Source: Elymus sibiricus (lineage: Eukaryota > Streptophyta > Magnoliopsida > Poales > Poaceae). Taken from it: DNA of 64,000 nucleotides. The translations under genes and the position numbers were made by a program. Of this stretch, positions 45,193-56,452 are shown in pieces. The notes under the pieces were generated by a model, which had not been told where the DNA came from, did no database searches, and saw nothing but the letters and a program-made list of their open reading frames with translations. The first letter of the stretch is position 1; the number at the start of each line of letters is the position of its first letter. The stretch is from assembly GCA_039707655.1 (NCBI GenBank), contig CM077666.1:400539886-400603885 (forward strand). The letters are read 5' to 3'.

Positions 45193-46277
45193 TGCTACTT
45201 GTAGCTTGCGTTGGTATTTTCCCCGAAGAGGAAGGGATGATGCAGCACAATAGAGGTAAGTATTTCTCTCAGTTATGAAACCAAGGTTATCAATCCAGTA
45301 GGAGAATCACGCAACACCTCGTTAGTAGTACATGCACACAAACAACAAATCCTTGCACCCAACGCAAACGAGGGGTTGTCAATCCCTCGGCGGTAAGTTG
45401 CAAGATTAAATTGTATGTGATAGATAGATAGATTGAAACAAAAATACAAAATATAATAAATAAATAAAAAGTGCAGCAAAGTATTTTTAGGGTTTTTAAT
45501 ATATGATTTAGATAGACCCGGGGGCCATAGTTTTCACTAGAGGCTTCTCTCAAGAAAATAGCATACGGTGGGTAGACAAATTACTATTGGGCAATTGATA
45601 GAAAATCAAATAATCATGACGATATCCAAGGCAATGATCATGTATATAGGCATCACATCCGAGACAAGTAGACCGACTCCTGCCTGCATCTACTACTATT
45701 ACTCCACACATCGACCGCTATCCAGCATGCATCTAGTGTATTAAGTCCATAAAGAACGGAGTAACGCCTTAAGCAAGATGACATGATGTAGACAAAGTAA
45801 ACTCACGCATGAATAAACTCCATCTTTTTACCCTTAATAGCAATGATACATACGTGTCATGTCCCTTTCTGTCACTGGGATTGAGCACCGCAAGATCGAA
45901 CCCACTACAAAGCACCTCTCCCCATGGCAAGATAAATCAATCTAGTTGGCCAAACCAAATCAATAGATCGGAGAAGAAATATGAAGCTATAATAATCGTG
46001 CATAAAAGAGATCAGAGAAGACTCAAATAATATTCATGGATAATCTGATCATAAACTCACAATTCATCGGATCCCAACAAACACACCGCAAAAAGTGATT
46101 ACATCGGATAGAACTCCAGGAACATCGAGGAGAACATTGTATTGAAGATCAAAAAGAGAGAAGAAGCCATCTAGCTACCAACTATGGACCCGATGGTCTG
46201 TGGTAAACTACTCACGCATCATCGGAAGGGCAGCAAGGTTGATGTAGAGCCCCTCCGTGATCGATTCCCCCTCCGGC
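45193..46277 (-). repeat. Truncated 3' LTR of T2
   Basis: This matches 48542-49626 closely and stops at CCCTCCGGC, followed at once by unrelated internal sequence. The polypurine tract is lost. Confidence 0.88.
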
Positions 46278-47590
46278 ATGCATAGGGAATCACAAACCTT
46301 AACACTAATATTCTTACTAAATCACAATTACTCACTAACATGACTCACATATTATCATCTCCATATCGCAAAACTATTGCAAGGAATCACACTTATCATA
46401 TCCAATGATCTATATGAAAGTTTTTATTATATCCCTCTTGAATATTCATCACTTTGGGACCAAATTCATATCTTGTGCAAATTACCATTACTATCATCAA
46501 CTCTCAAAAAGATTTAAGTGAAGCATGAGAGTTTATTTCTACAAAATTTAGCCACCACCGTGCTCAAAAAGATTTAAGTGAAGCACTAGAGCAACTGCCT
46601 AGCTCAAAAAATTTAAGTGAAGCACATAGAGTATTCTAACAAATTATGATGAACGTGTGGCTGTCTCAAAATAGGTGTGTTCAGCAAGGATGATTGTGAT
46701 AAACTAAAAATCAAACAAAGCAAAGAATCATATAATACAAGACGCTCCAAGGAAAACTCATATCATGTGACGAATAAAAATATAGCTCCAAGTAAAATTA
46801 CCGATGGTTGGTAGAAGAAAGAGGGGATGCCTTCCGGGGCTTCCCCAAGCTTAGATGCTTGAGTCTTCCTTGAATATTACCTTGGGGTGCCATGGGCATC
46901 CCCAAGCTTTGGCTTTTGCCACTCCTTATTCCTTCATCCATCGTGATCTCACCCAAAACTTGAAAACTTCAGTCACACAAAACTCAACAAAACCTTCGTG
47001 AGATCCGTTAGTATAACAAAATAAATCACTACTTTAAGTACTGTTGAAAACCCATTCATATTTTATTTTTGCATTATACCTACTGTATTCTAACTTCTCC
47101 ATGGCTTATTCCCCCCGATACAATCCATAGTTTCATCAAAACAAGCAAGTAATGCATCAAAAACAGAATCTGTTAAAACAGAACAGTCTGTAGCAATCTA
47201 TTTAAAAGCTATACTTCTATAACTCCAAAAATTAGGAAAACATGGGCAATTCATATACCAATACTGTGTAAAAATTTCAGATTTTTCTGATGCTCCAGTA
47301 CAGAACCAAATTCCAGCACTGGACGCAAAACTTTCTGTTTTCCAAACAGCATCAATTATACTATCTTCCAAATCATCCTAAAGGCTTTACTTGGCACAAA
47401 CACTAATTAAAAACACAAAAACACAATCATAACAGTAGCATAATTGTGAAAACACACAATAATAGAAACAAAAGGTAAAAATTTATTTTATTCATTGGGT
47501 TGCCTCCCAACAAGCGCTATTGTTTTATGCCCCTAGCTAGGCATAATTCATAGTTTCAAGTATTGTCATCTTTGGTTTCCAACTCCTCAA

Positions 47591-48340
47591 TCACACATCC
47601 ATTTTTTTGATAGATTTAACATAAGTGTTTCTCACGATCACACTTCTAGCCACTAAATCAAGAATTTTACTTTTGTAAATAGGTTCCTTAATTATATCAA
47701 TGAAATTGGGGTGCACGCTAATCATTTTAAGATCCTCATTTCCCTTACTAGAAGTAGCACCATTGGCCTTAGGAACATATATAAACTAGCAATTCTTGCT
47801 AGGAGTAGTTTTTTCAATAGTTTTAGCGGAAGAAAAAGCGGAACCCAAACTATTAATAATTTCTTCCAACTTATCGATCCTAGCGGGACTTTGTTCCATC
47901 CTTTCATTAATTATTGGTTCTTTCTCTTTTAGCATCTTAAGAGTAATCCCTACCTTTTTATCTAAATTTTCAATATGCTCAATGGTAGGCATTTTATTTT
48001 CAATAGCATCTAACCTTTGCATAACATGGTCCAAGGTCAAAGTTGTTTCATTAATAGTAATAGGTGGTGATCCCACTAAATTTCCCATAGCATTAAAAGC
48101 ATCCGTAGAGGGACACATCAAGAAATTCCCTCCAGTAATAGTATCAAGCACAAATCTATACCAAGTAGTAATGCCCACATAAAAATTGCGAAGAAGGATG
48201 GTAGAGGATTGCTTACGAGTTGATCTATTATGAGCATCACAAATCCTATACCAAGCATCTTTTAAATTCTCTCCTCCCCTTTGTTTAAAATTAAGCACTT
48301 CATTTTCGGGGGTAATAGTAACGAGCGAAGAACTAGCCAT
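47591..48340 (-). pseudogene. T2 Gag-like ORF, one stop
   Basis: ATG at 48340 (MASSSLVTITPENEV) opens 184 codons to TAG at 47786-47788. The same frame runs on to TGA at 47591-47593, where a frame change relative to T3 shortens the tail. The protein has the GENLKDAWYRICDAHNRS and LLRNFYVGIT motifs of Athila-type Gag followed by a coiled-coil-like stretch (ERMEQSPARIDKLEEI), and no zinc knuckle. There is an upstream ATG at 48373, but the 48340 start is shared with T3. A truncated Gag could allow packaging with Athila particles (inference). Confidence 0.75.
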
Positions 48341-48512
48341 AACGAAAAAGCAAGCAAGCAAAGAAGCAAACAAGAAAAAGGCAAACGGAAAATATTTTTG
48401 TATTTTTGTAAAAGCTTTTTAGAAGTGGGGGAGATGAAAACGAGAGGCATATAAAATAAATGCAAGGAGATGAGAGTTTATGCAAAGGTACTTGATAGAT
48501 GTTGATGATGTC

Positions 48513-48530
48513 TCCCCGGCAACGGCGCCA
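48513..48530 (-). other. Primer binding site (tRNA-Asp type) of T2
   Basis: The minus strand reads TGGCGCCGTTGCCGGGGA, 11 bases from the LTR end at 48542. T3 has the same sequence, and the Athila element has it with one change. Confidence 0.9.
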
Positions 48531-48541
48531 GAAATTCTTCC

Positions 48542-50113
48542 TGCTACTTGTAGCTTGCGTTGGTATTTTCCCCGAAAAGGAAGGGATGATGCAGCACAGC
48601 AGAGGTAAGTATTTCCCTCAGTTATGAAACCAAAGTTATCAATCCAGTAGGAGAATCACGCAACACCTCGTTAGCATTACCTGCACACAAACAACAAATC
48701 CTTGCACCCAACGCAAACGAGGGGTTGTCAATCCCTCGGCGGTAAGTTGCAAGATTAAATTGTATGTGATAGATAGATAGATTGAAACAAAAATACAAAA
48801 TAAAATAAATAAAGAAAAAGTGCAGCAAAGTATTTTTAGGGTTTTTAATATATGATTTAGATAGACCCGGGGGGCCATAGTTTTCACTAGAGGCTTCTCT
48901 TAAGAAAATAGCATACGGTGGGTAGACAAATTACTGTTGGGCAATTGATAGAAAAGCAAATAATCATGACGATATCCAAGGCAATGATCATGTATATAGG
49001 TATCATGTCCGAGACAAGTAGACCGACTCCTGCCTGCATCTACTACTATTACTCCACACATCGACCGCTATCCAGCATGCATCTAGTGTATTAAGTCCAT
49101 AAAGAACGGAGTAACGCCTTAAGCAAGATGACATGATGTAGACAAAGTAAACTCACGCATGAATAAACTCCATCTTTTTACCCTTAATAGCAATGATACA
49201 TACGTGTCATGTCCCTTTCTGTCACTGGGATTGAGCACCGCAAGATCGAACCCACTACAAAGCACCTCTCCCCATGGCAAGATAAATCAAGCTAGTTGGC
49301 CAAACCAAATCAATAGATCGGAGAAGAAATACGAAGCTATAATAATCATGCATAAAAGAGATCAGAGAAGACTCAAATAATATTCATGGATAATCTGATC
49401 ATAAACTCACAATTCATCGGATCCCAACAAACACACCGCAAAAAGTGATTACATCGGATAGAACTCCAAGAACATCGAGGAGAACATTGTATTGAAGATC
49501 AAAAAGAGAGAAGAAGCCATCTAGCTACTAACTATGGACCCGAAAGTCTGTGGTAAACTACTCACGCATCATCGGAAGGGCAGCAAGGTTGATGTAGAGC
49601 CCCTCCATGATCGATTCCCCCTCCGGCGGAGCATCGGAAAAGGCCTCCAGATGGGATCTCTCGAGAACAGAAACTTGCGGCGGCGGAAAAAGTATTTCGT
49701 GGACTCTCCTGTTGGTTTCCCAATTTTTGGGAATTTATAGTGGTGGAATTAGGTCAAAAGAGGCAGAGGTGGGCCCATGAGGCACCAGGGCGCGTCTGCC
49801 CCCCCCCCCCAAGCGCGCCCTGGTGGCTCGTGGCCACCTCCTGGGGCTTCTGGACTTCTCCTGAAGCTTCTAGTGTTTGTTTTGTCCAGAAAAAAATCTT
49901 CAAAAAGTTTCATGGCATTTGGACTTCGTTTGGTATTGATATTCTGTAAAACCAAAAACAGGCAGAAAACAGCAACTGGCACTGGGCACTAAGTTAATAG
50001 GTTAGTCCCAAAAAATGATATATAATTGTTGTAAATGCATATAAAAACATCCAAGATTGATAAAATAATAGCATGGAACAATCAAATATTATAGATACGT
50101 TGGAGACGTATCA
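48542..50113 (-). repeat. 5' LTR of T2
   Basis: Complete LTR. On the minus strand the hairpin arms (49783-49794, CACCAGGGCGCG; 49814-49825, CGCGCCCTGGTG) lie upstream of TATAAAT (complement of ATTTATA at 49733-49739). Confidence 0.92.
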
Positions 50114-51263
50114 ATAAGCCCATTTGCCCTAGAAAAAATAAAGAGAAGACTTTCGGGATGGAGCGCCGCCGTCTCGAGGCGGAACTTGGGCAGGAGCACT
50201 TTTGCTCTCCGGCGGAGCGATTCCGCCGGGGACACTTCCCTCCGAGAGGGGGAAATCGAAGCCATCGACATCACCAACGATCCTCTCATCGTGGGAGGAC
50301 CAATCTACATCAACATCTTCACCAGCACCATCTCATCTCAAACCCTAGTTCATCTCTTGTATTCAATCTTCGTCTCAAAACCTCAGATTGGTACCTGTGG
50401 GTTGCTAGTAGTGTTGATTACATCTTGTAGTTGATGCTAGTTGGTTTATTTGGTGGAAGATTATATGTTCGGATCTATTATGCTATTCAATACCCCTCTG
50501 ATCATGGACATGAATATGATGTGTGAGTAGTTACTTTTGTTCTTGAGGACATGGGAGAAATCTTGTCATAAGTAATCATGTGAATTTGGTATTCGTTCGA
50601 TATTTTGATGATATGTATGTTGTTAATTCTCTTAGTGGTGTCATGTGAACGTCGACTACATGACACTTCACTATCTTTGGGCCTAAGGGGATGCATTGTG
50701 GAGTAGTAATTAGATGATGGGTTGCTAGAGTGACAGAAGCTTAAACCCTAGTTTATGCGCTATTCCGTAAGGGGCTGATTTGGATCCATATGTTTAATGC
50801 TATGGTTAGATTTATCTTAATTCTTCTTTCGTAGTTACGGATGCTTGCGAGAGGGGTTAATCATAAGTGGGAGGCTTGTTCAAGTAAGAACAGCACCCAA
50901 GCACCGGTCCACCAACATATCAAATTATCAAAGTAGCGAACGCGAATCAAACAAACATGATGAAAGTGACTAGATGAAATTCCCATGTGTCCACGAGAAC
51001 GCTTTGCTTATTATACGAGTTCGTTCTGGCTTGTCCTTTGCTACAAAAAGGATTGGGCCACCTTGCTGCACTCTTTGTTACCTTTACTACTTATTACTTG
51101 TTACAAATTATCTTGCTATCAAACTACTCGTTACCGACAATTTCAGTGCTTGCAGAAAATACCTTACTGAAAACCGCTTGTCATTTCCTTCTGCTCCTCG
51201 TTGGGTTCGACACTCTTTTTATCGAAAGGACTACGATTGATCCCCTATACTTGTGGGTCATCA

Positions 51264-51650
51264 GGAGGCGGGTGGAATGCTTGGGATATGTTTAAAGGAG
51301 AGGATTTTTTTGATGCTAGGATGTGAATAAGGTATAGCTTATATGTGAATCATGTGAAGTGAATGGCCAGTGTACAATTAATTCCATTTATGTGCTAACT
51401 GAATTAACACCACACTTTTAACTAGATAATGCTTGCAGCTGCCAGAACAGTACAATGTTAACAGAAATTCAGTACAATATTAACTGAATTTTGCTACGGT
51501 TTACTGAAATGAACTTTGTATGTATGAAATCTACACATGCTAACTGAACTTAGAAGCTTTCATTGCACATGATGACTGTTTTAAAGTGAACTGTGTATGC
51601 TTGCACATTAGCTCAACATCCTAACTGAACTGTGTGTGCACATATATAGG
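51264..51650. other. AT-rich DNA between Athila and the Mutator-like gene
   Basis: No frame of note. It has repeated short AACTGAA motifs (AACTGAATT, AACTGAACT) between 51400 and 51630. It may be an intron of the gene that follows. Confidence 0.4.
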
Positions 51651-53560
51651 AGTTGAACAAGATGATTTCTTTACTATGGCTGTGAATCTTGGTGGTTCTT
51701 TCATTGGACATGACATAAACAGGTCTTACACAAATGGGTCAATGGCATGGTTTGATTTGATTTCTATGACAGAGTCTACTGGTGGTCGATCACAGTACAA
51801 GATATGTTGTGGGACATGGGCTTTGATATTTCAGGGACTGCTAGGGCTTACTGGTGTCTGCCTAGATTTGAGATGATGCGCGATGGCTTGACAGAAATCA
51901 GAACATCTAAAGACACAGACAACATGTCATGTGCAGTAGGACTTGGCAAACAAGCTACTGTGCATGTATGTTGATACTGACAATAGCCTTGAGCAGAGCA
52001 AGGAAGGAGGTCAAGTTTTTGACGATGTCATTATGTTTCCTAGGGTTGAGCTGCCGCATGTCATTAGTCCATTGAAGCCAGACTTGCAGAGCTCAAGTAC
52101 CTATCTAGAAAGGGATAAGAATTTAAAAAGGAGGATGCCATTTGATGAAGATTATGAGTATGATTCAGAGTCTGATAATGAGGATTATGTGCCAGAGATT
52201 GTTGACAGTGACTACCACATATCAGAGGATGATGATGACTTGTATGATCATCACATAGCAGGTGCAAATGATTTAAAAAAAAAGTTGTAGAGCCTGATGA
52301 GAATTCAAAAGAAGAGGACCTACACCAGATTCAAATGGTGAGGAACTAAGGCTGAAGTTTAAAACATTTGGACCAGAGAACAAGTTAGACCCAACATTCA
52401 AAGTTGGGCAAGTATTTGTGTACATCATGCAAATTTTGTTCATCTAATTCACTAACTAGAACTTGGTTTAGGATCATACCATGCAAAGTGATCAGCATTA
52501 CGAGGTGCTAGGATATGAGGAGAGAGCTACATATACAAATTTGGAGGAGACCATGGTGGATGAAATGATGGAAAATGTAAGTTTACATAATGAAATCATG
52601 TAATGTCATAGTAATTTCATAAACTGATTATTCTTTCTGTCTAGCTTATCACAATAGCTTGTTAACAAATTCTTGCAGCAACCACCTCCTAGGAAAATAA
52701 ATACACACCATGGGCCATTAATAGAGTCTATGGACGCAGTTGTTCTGATCCCGAGCTCACATGAGCTCGGGTGAACAGTAAAACCAAAAACAATTCAAAA
52801 AATCGATTTTTTGTGGGAAACTTTGACAAATGTTTTCATAGCTTGCAAAATTTCATCACCATATGACATTCATGGAAAATGTGGCGAAAAAAAATCGATG
52901 CTCCAAAACATTATTTTCAAATGCATTTTGGAGCATCAATTTTGTTTTTTTACCACATTTTACACAAATGTCATCTGATGATGAAATTTTGCGTGCTATG
53001 AAAACATTTGTCAAAGTTTTACACACAAAAATTCGGAATTTTTTCGACTTTACTGTTCACCCGAGCACATGTGGGCTCGGGATTAGAACATCACTTTCCC
53101 TAGCTCCATTGCTACTGCCAGAGAGGCTACTGGCTCAGGTCCATCAGTGAGAATCAGCATTACAATGAAATATCAAGCAATGACGCAAGAAAAACTCAGA
53201 GAATTTGAAGAGAAGAAATATGCATCAGTTCTTAAGAAGCTACATGAGGAAGAGAAGAAAGCACAAGAGGAGAAGGCCAAAGCTGTAGAGAAAGTCCAGA
53301 GAAGGAAAGAAGCTGCCAAAAAGAAAGATTGAATCACAAGAAAGAAAAGAACAGGAGGCAGAGTAGAAAAGGAAGGCTCAAGAAGAGAAGAAGTCAGCAG
53401 AAGCAGCAGCAAGGGAAGCTAAGGCTGAAAAAATGGATGAAGCAAGAAAAGAAGAAGGCAGCAGCAACTCAGAGAACCATGTTTAGCCAAGAACCTGGAT
53501 CAAGCATGATTGGTGCCTACCCAGGAAGGAGATCATCCATGTTTGAAATTTTCTGGGAAT
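51651..53560 (+). pseudogene. Mutator-like transposase gene remnant lacking the catalytic core
   Basis: A stretch with DDFFTMAVNLGGSFIGHDIN at the start resembles the N-terminal PB1-like region of plant MULE transposases. It continues, with frame changes, into an acidic region (DEDYEYDSESDNEDYVPE, about 52143-52200) and an LRLKFKTFGPENKLDPTFKVG segment (about 52343-52410) that is a MULE hallmark. Exon-like pieces follow to 52730. After the MITE, a Lys/Glu-rich coiled-coil tail (53147-53560) has stops. No MULE DDE domain or zinc knuckle is seen between them, so the core was probably deleted before or with the MITE insertion. Family assignment is moderate. Confidence 0.55.
52742..53089. mobile_element. 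Palindromic foldback MITE
   Basis: The left end GTTCTGATCCCGAGC and the inverted right end GTTCTAATCCCGAGC mirror each other, and GGGTGAACAGTAAA follows on both arms. The internal halves also mirror: TTTGACAAATGTTTTCATAG is on the left, with its complement on the right at about 53000-53020. The whole 348-bp unit could therefore fold into one long imperfect hairpin. No clear target duplication was found. It is common in grasses as I recall, but I do not assign a superfamily. Confidence 0.8.
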
Positions 53561-53981
53561 GAATCATGTTAACAACATCAACTAGTTGATACAGTTATGT
53601 GTTGGACCATGTCATCCTTTTTAGTGCTTGTAATGCACTAGTTGATAGTGTTATAGCACAAGTTGCTATAACAACATCAACTAGTAATGAAGTATGTTTA
53701 TGTTACTTGTAATGCAATGAATCATATTTTATGTTTCTCTTTTATGCTACTTGTCAAACATGATATGGAGTTGGTCTCTAGGCTATGTGATGTTCACTAT
53801 TCACTAGCTGATGTTCATTCTTCATGATGAAGCTATCATATACTTGATGTTGATGAAATGGTGATGTTGTTGATCACAATGTTCTTTATTGTTGATATAG
53901 TTTATATGCAAAGTTGTTTATTATTGATCACAATGTGCAAAGTTGTATATTGTTGATGATATGGAGTATGTTATTGACTAG

Positions 53982-54300
53982 ATTGATAAGGTTGTCGAGG
54001 TTTGTCGACATGACCTCCAGCCTAGCCTAGGTTGATAAGGTTATCGAGGCTTGTCGGCACGACCTCAATCAGAGCCTAGGTTCACAATGTTGTCGAGGCT
54101 TTTCGACACGACCTCGGGCCTAGCCTAGGCTGATAAGGTTGTCAAGGCTTGTCGACACGACCTCGAGCCTAGCCTAGGTTCACATGGTTGTCGAGGCTTG
54201 TCGACACGACTTCAAGCCTAGCCTAGGTTGATAAGGTTGTCGAGGCTTGTCAAAATGACCTCAAGCCTAGCCCAGGTTCACAAGCTTGTCGAGGCTGGTG
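53982..54300. repeat. 49-bp tandem repeat, about 6.5 copies
   Basis: Units start at 53982, 54031, 54080, 54129, 54178, 54227 and 54276, exactly 49 bp apart. Each has GTTGTCGAGGCTTGTCGACA, then ACGACCTC and AGCCTAGCCTAG in degraded form. The first ten bases alternate between a TTGATAAGG type and a TTCACAATG type from the second copy on, giving a 98-bp higher-order unit. The GTCGA-rich core is itself palindromic. Confidence 0.93.
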
Positions 54301-54329
54301 AACAGTTCTTCCAACTGAACTCTATGTCA

Positions 54330-54497
54330 TATATCACGCACGCATATCATTTCTGAATCGTGCCTGATGGTTAAGCCATCACACACATTTCCTTTTCTTT
54401 CTGTTGATTTTATTTTTCTACCGTTGCATGCATCGCACACAGTTCAGTCGAAGGGTGTGCGATAGAAGTGTCGTCTTAGGAAGGTTTTGCACTAGTG
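54330..54497. mobile_element. Possible CACTA-like right terminus, different family
   Basis: The terminal GGTTTTGCACTAGTG (54483-54497) is the inverted form of CACTAGTGCAAAACC. Before it, ATCGCACACAGTTCAGTCGAAGG and GTGTGCGATAG form an inverted repeat like a subterminal motif. No matching left end was found in the window, and the 49-bp repeat may be part of the same element. Confidence 0.4.
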
Positions 54498-54908
54498 TGT
54501 GGCAGTCGCGTGTCTGATTTTTCATTCCCAAATCACTTCTTCGCCCAAAGCGTGTAGCCAGTTTGAGTTAATGGACTAAATGTGCATTTCACTCCCACCG
54601 TCCGCCCACCACAAGTCCATGTTGTGGCGACCACGCCATCATGCGCGGGAGCAAATCCGGTTTGATCATTGTCTCTACGCGGGCGAAGTTTCAACTCGTA
54701 GGCTAATGGGAATCCTATATCCTATATCATATATACCTAAGCGAGTGATCCCCACTAACTTATTTATCTCAACATGCAAGCATGCCACATCACCATACAA
54801 TTATGCATGGGATAAGCCCCACCTCAACATGCAATCATGCATGGGAAAAGACCCACCACCACATGCAACCATGCATGCATGAAAGAATATTTGGTGGCTT
54901 TTGGTCCA
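54498..54908. other. Unassigned DNA with a short CATGCA-rich repeat
   Basis: 54597-54710 is the third copy of the repeat seen at 33465-33775. From about 54770 to 54880, imperfect units of ACATGCAATCATGCATGGGA recur three times. T3 is inserted directly after at GTCCA. Confidence 0.45.
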
Positions 54909-56452
54909 TGCTACTTGTAGTCTGCGTTGGTATTTCCCCGAAGAGGAGAGGATGATGCAGTACAGTAGAGATAAGTATTTCCCTCAGTTAAGAACCAATA
55001 TTATCAATCCAGTAGGAGAACCAAGCAAAATTCCGTTAAGCGCACCTGCACACACAAGAGCAAACACTTGCACCCAACGCAAATAAGAGGGTTGTCAATC
55101 CTCTTAGCGGTAATTTGCAAGGATTAAATCTTATAGAGATAAATAGATAAACTAAAATACTAATTAAAATAAAAGTAAATAAATTGCAGCAAGGTATTTT
55201 TAGGTTTTTTATATATGATAAAGTAGACCGGGGGCCATAGTTTTCACTAGAGGCTTCTCTCTCGAACACATAGCATACGGTGGGTAAACAAATTACTGTT
55301 GGGCAATTGATAGAAAAGCAAATAATTATGATGGATTCATGGCAATGATCATGTATATAGGCATCACGTCCGAGACAAGTAGACCGACTCCTGCCTACAT
55401 CTACTACTATTACTCCACCCATCGACCGCTATCCAGCATGCATCTAGGGTATTAAGTCTGAAACAGAGTAACGCCTTAAGCAAGATGACATGATGTAGAC
55501 AAAGTAAACTCAAGCAATATGATTAAACCCCATCTTTTTATCCTTAATGGCAACAATACAAATACGTGTCATGTCCCTTTCTGTCACTGGGATTGATCAC
55601 CGCAAGATTAAACCCATCACAAAGCACCTCTCCCATTGCAAGACAAATCAATCTAGTAGGCCAAACTAAATCGATAGATCGGAGAGAAATACAAAGCTAT
55701 AATAATCATGCATAAAAGAGTTCAGAGAAGACTCAAATATTTCTCATGAATAATCTGATCATAAACTCACAATTCATCGGATCCCAACAAACACGCCGCA
55801 AAAGAAGATTACATCGGATAGAACTCCAAGAACATCGAGGAGAACATGGTATTGAAGATCAAAGAGAGAGAAGAAGCCATCTAGCTACTAGCTATGGACC
55901 CGTAGGTCTGTGGTAAACTACTCACACATCATCAGAAGGGCAGCAAGGTTGATGAAGAAGCCCTCCGTGATCGATTCCTCCTCCGGCAGAGTACCGGATA
56001 AGGCCTCCAGATGGGATCGCGGAAGAACAGAGGCTTGCGGCTATGGAAAGGTTTTCTCTTCTGTCTCTCTGTTGGTTTTGGAATATTTGGGAATTTATAG
56101 CGCTGGAATTAGGTCAAGAGGTGCCACGAGGGGCCCACAAGCCTGGGGGGCGCGCCCTCCAGGCTTGACGCCTCCTCGTGGCTCTTCTGGTCTTCTCCCG
56201 AAGCTTCGTGGGTCTCTTTTGGTCCAGAAAAAATTAATCCAAAGTTTTTTTTCTCGTTTGAACACTTTTTGATAATGATTTTCTGAAAAGGCAAAAACAA
56301 GCAAAAAACAGCAACTGGCACTGGGCACTGGGTTAATAGGTCAGTCCCAAAAAATGATATATAATGGCATATAATTGCATATAAAACATCCAAGCTTGAT
56401 ACTATAATAGCATGGAACAATAAAGAATTATAGATACGTTGGAGACGTATCA
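54909..56452 (-). repeat. 3' LTR of T3
   Basis: It carries the hairpin in a different sequence from T2: outer arms GCCACGAGG (56123-56131) and CCTCGTGGC (56174-56182), inner arms AAGCCTGG (56139-56146) and CCAGGCTT (56159-56166). TATAAAT is on the minus strand at 56093-56099. Confidence 0.93.

Larger units (their letters stand above)
45193..50113 (-). mobile_element. Non-autonomous LTR retrotransposon T2, partly deleted
   Basis: TG...CA ends with ATAAG duplicated at 45188-45192 and 50114-50118. The right LTR (48542-50113, 1572 bp) is complete and is the 5' LTR. The left LTR is cut at about 46277, where it joins internal sequence that in T3 lies around 58040; a deletion has therefore removed the rest of that LTR and about 1.6 kb of internal DNA. 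The primer site TGGCGCCGTTGCCGGGGA is at 48513-48530 on the minus strand. It has only a Gag-like ORF and no pol. Confidence 0.93.
34551..51263 (+). mobile_element. Athila-clade Ty3/gypsy element (Fatima/Sabrina-like), carrying a solo LTR and T2
   Basis: LTRs start TGATACGTCC and end GGGTCATCA: left 34551-36068 (1518 bp), right 44819-45192 plus 50119-51263 (1519 bp). The flanks are GGGGG (34546-34550) and GGAGG (51264-51268), a probable duplication with one change. It has a tRNA-Asp primer site, a gag-pol frame, an extra ORF after pol and a polypurine tract. The gag-pol sequence resembles the wheat Fatima/Sabrina group as I remember it; the exact family is not asserted. Two later insertions lie in it: the solo LTR at 41618-43276 and T2 at 45193-50113. 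Confidence 0.92.
44819..51263 (+). repeat. Right (3') LTR of the Athila element, interrupted by T2
   Basis: LTR sequence is 44819-45192 and 50119-51263. A perfect 15-bp hairpin, CACCAGGGCGCGCCA (45106-45120) and TGGCGCGCCCTGGTG (45128-45142), precedes the TATA box TATATAAG (45185-45192). T2 is inserted at that TATA box. Confidence 0.94.

Noticed and set aside
53982..54300. CRISPR array
   Set aside because: Units are contiguous 49-bp tandem repeats without unique spacers, in a plant genome.
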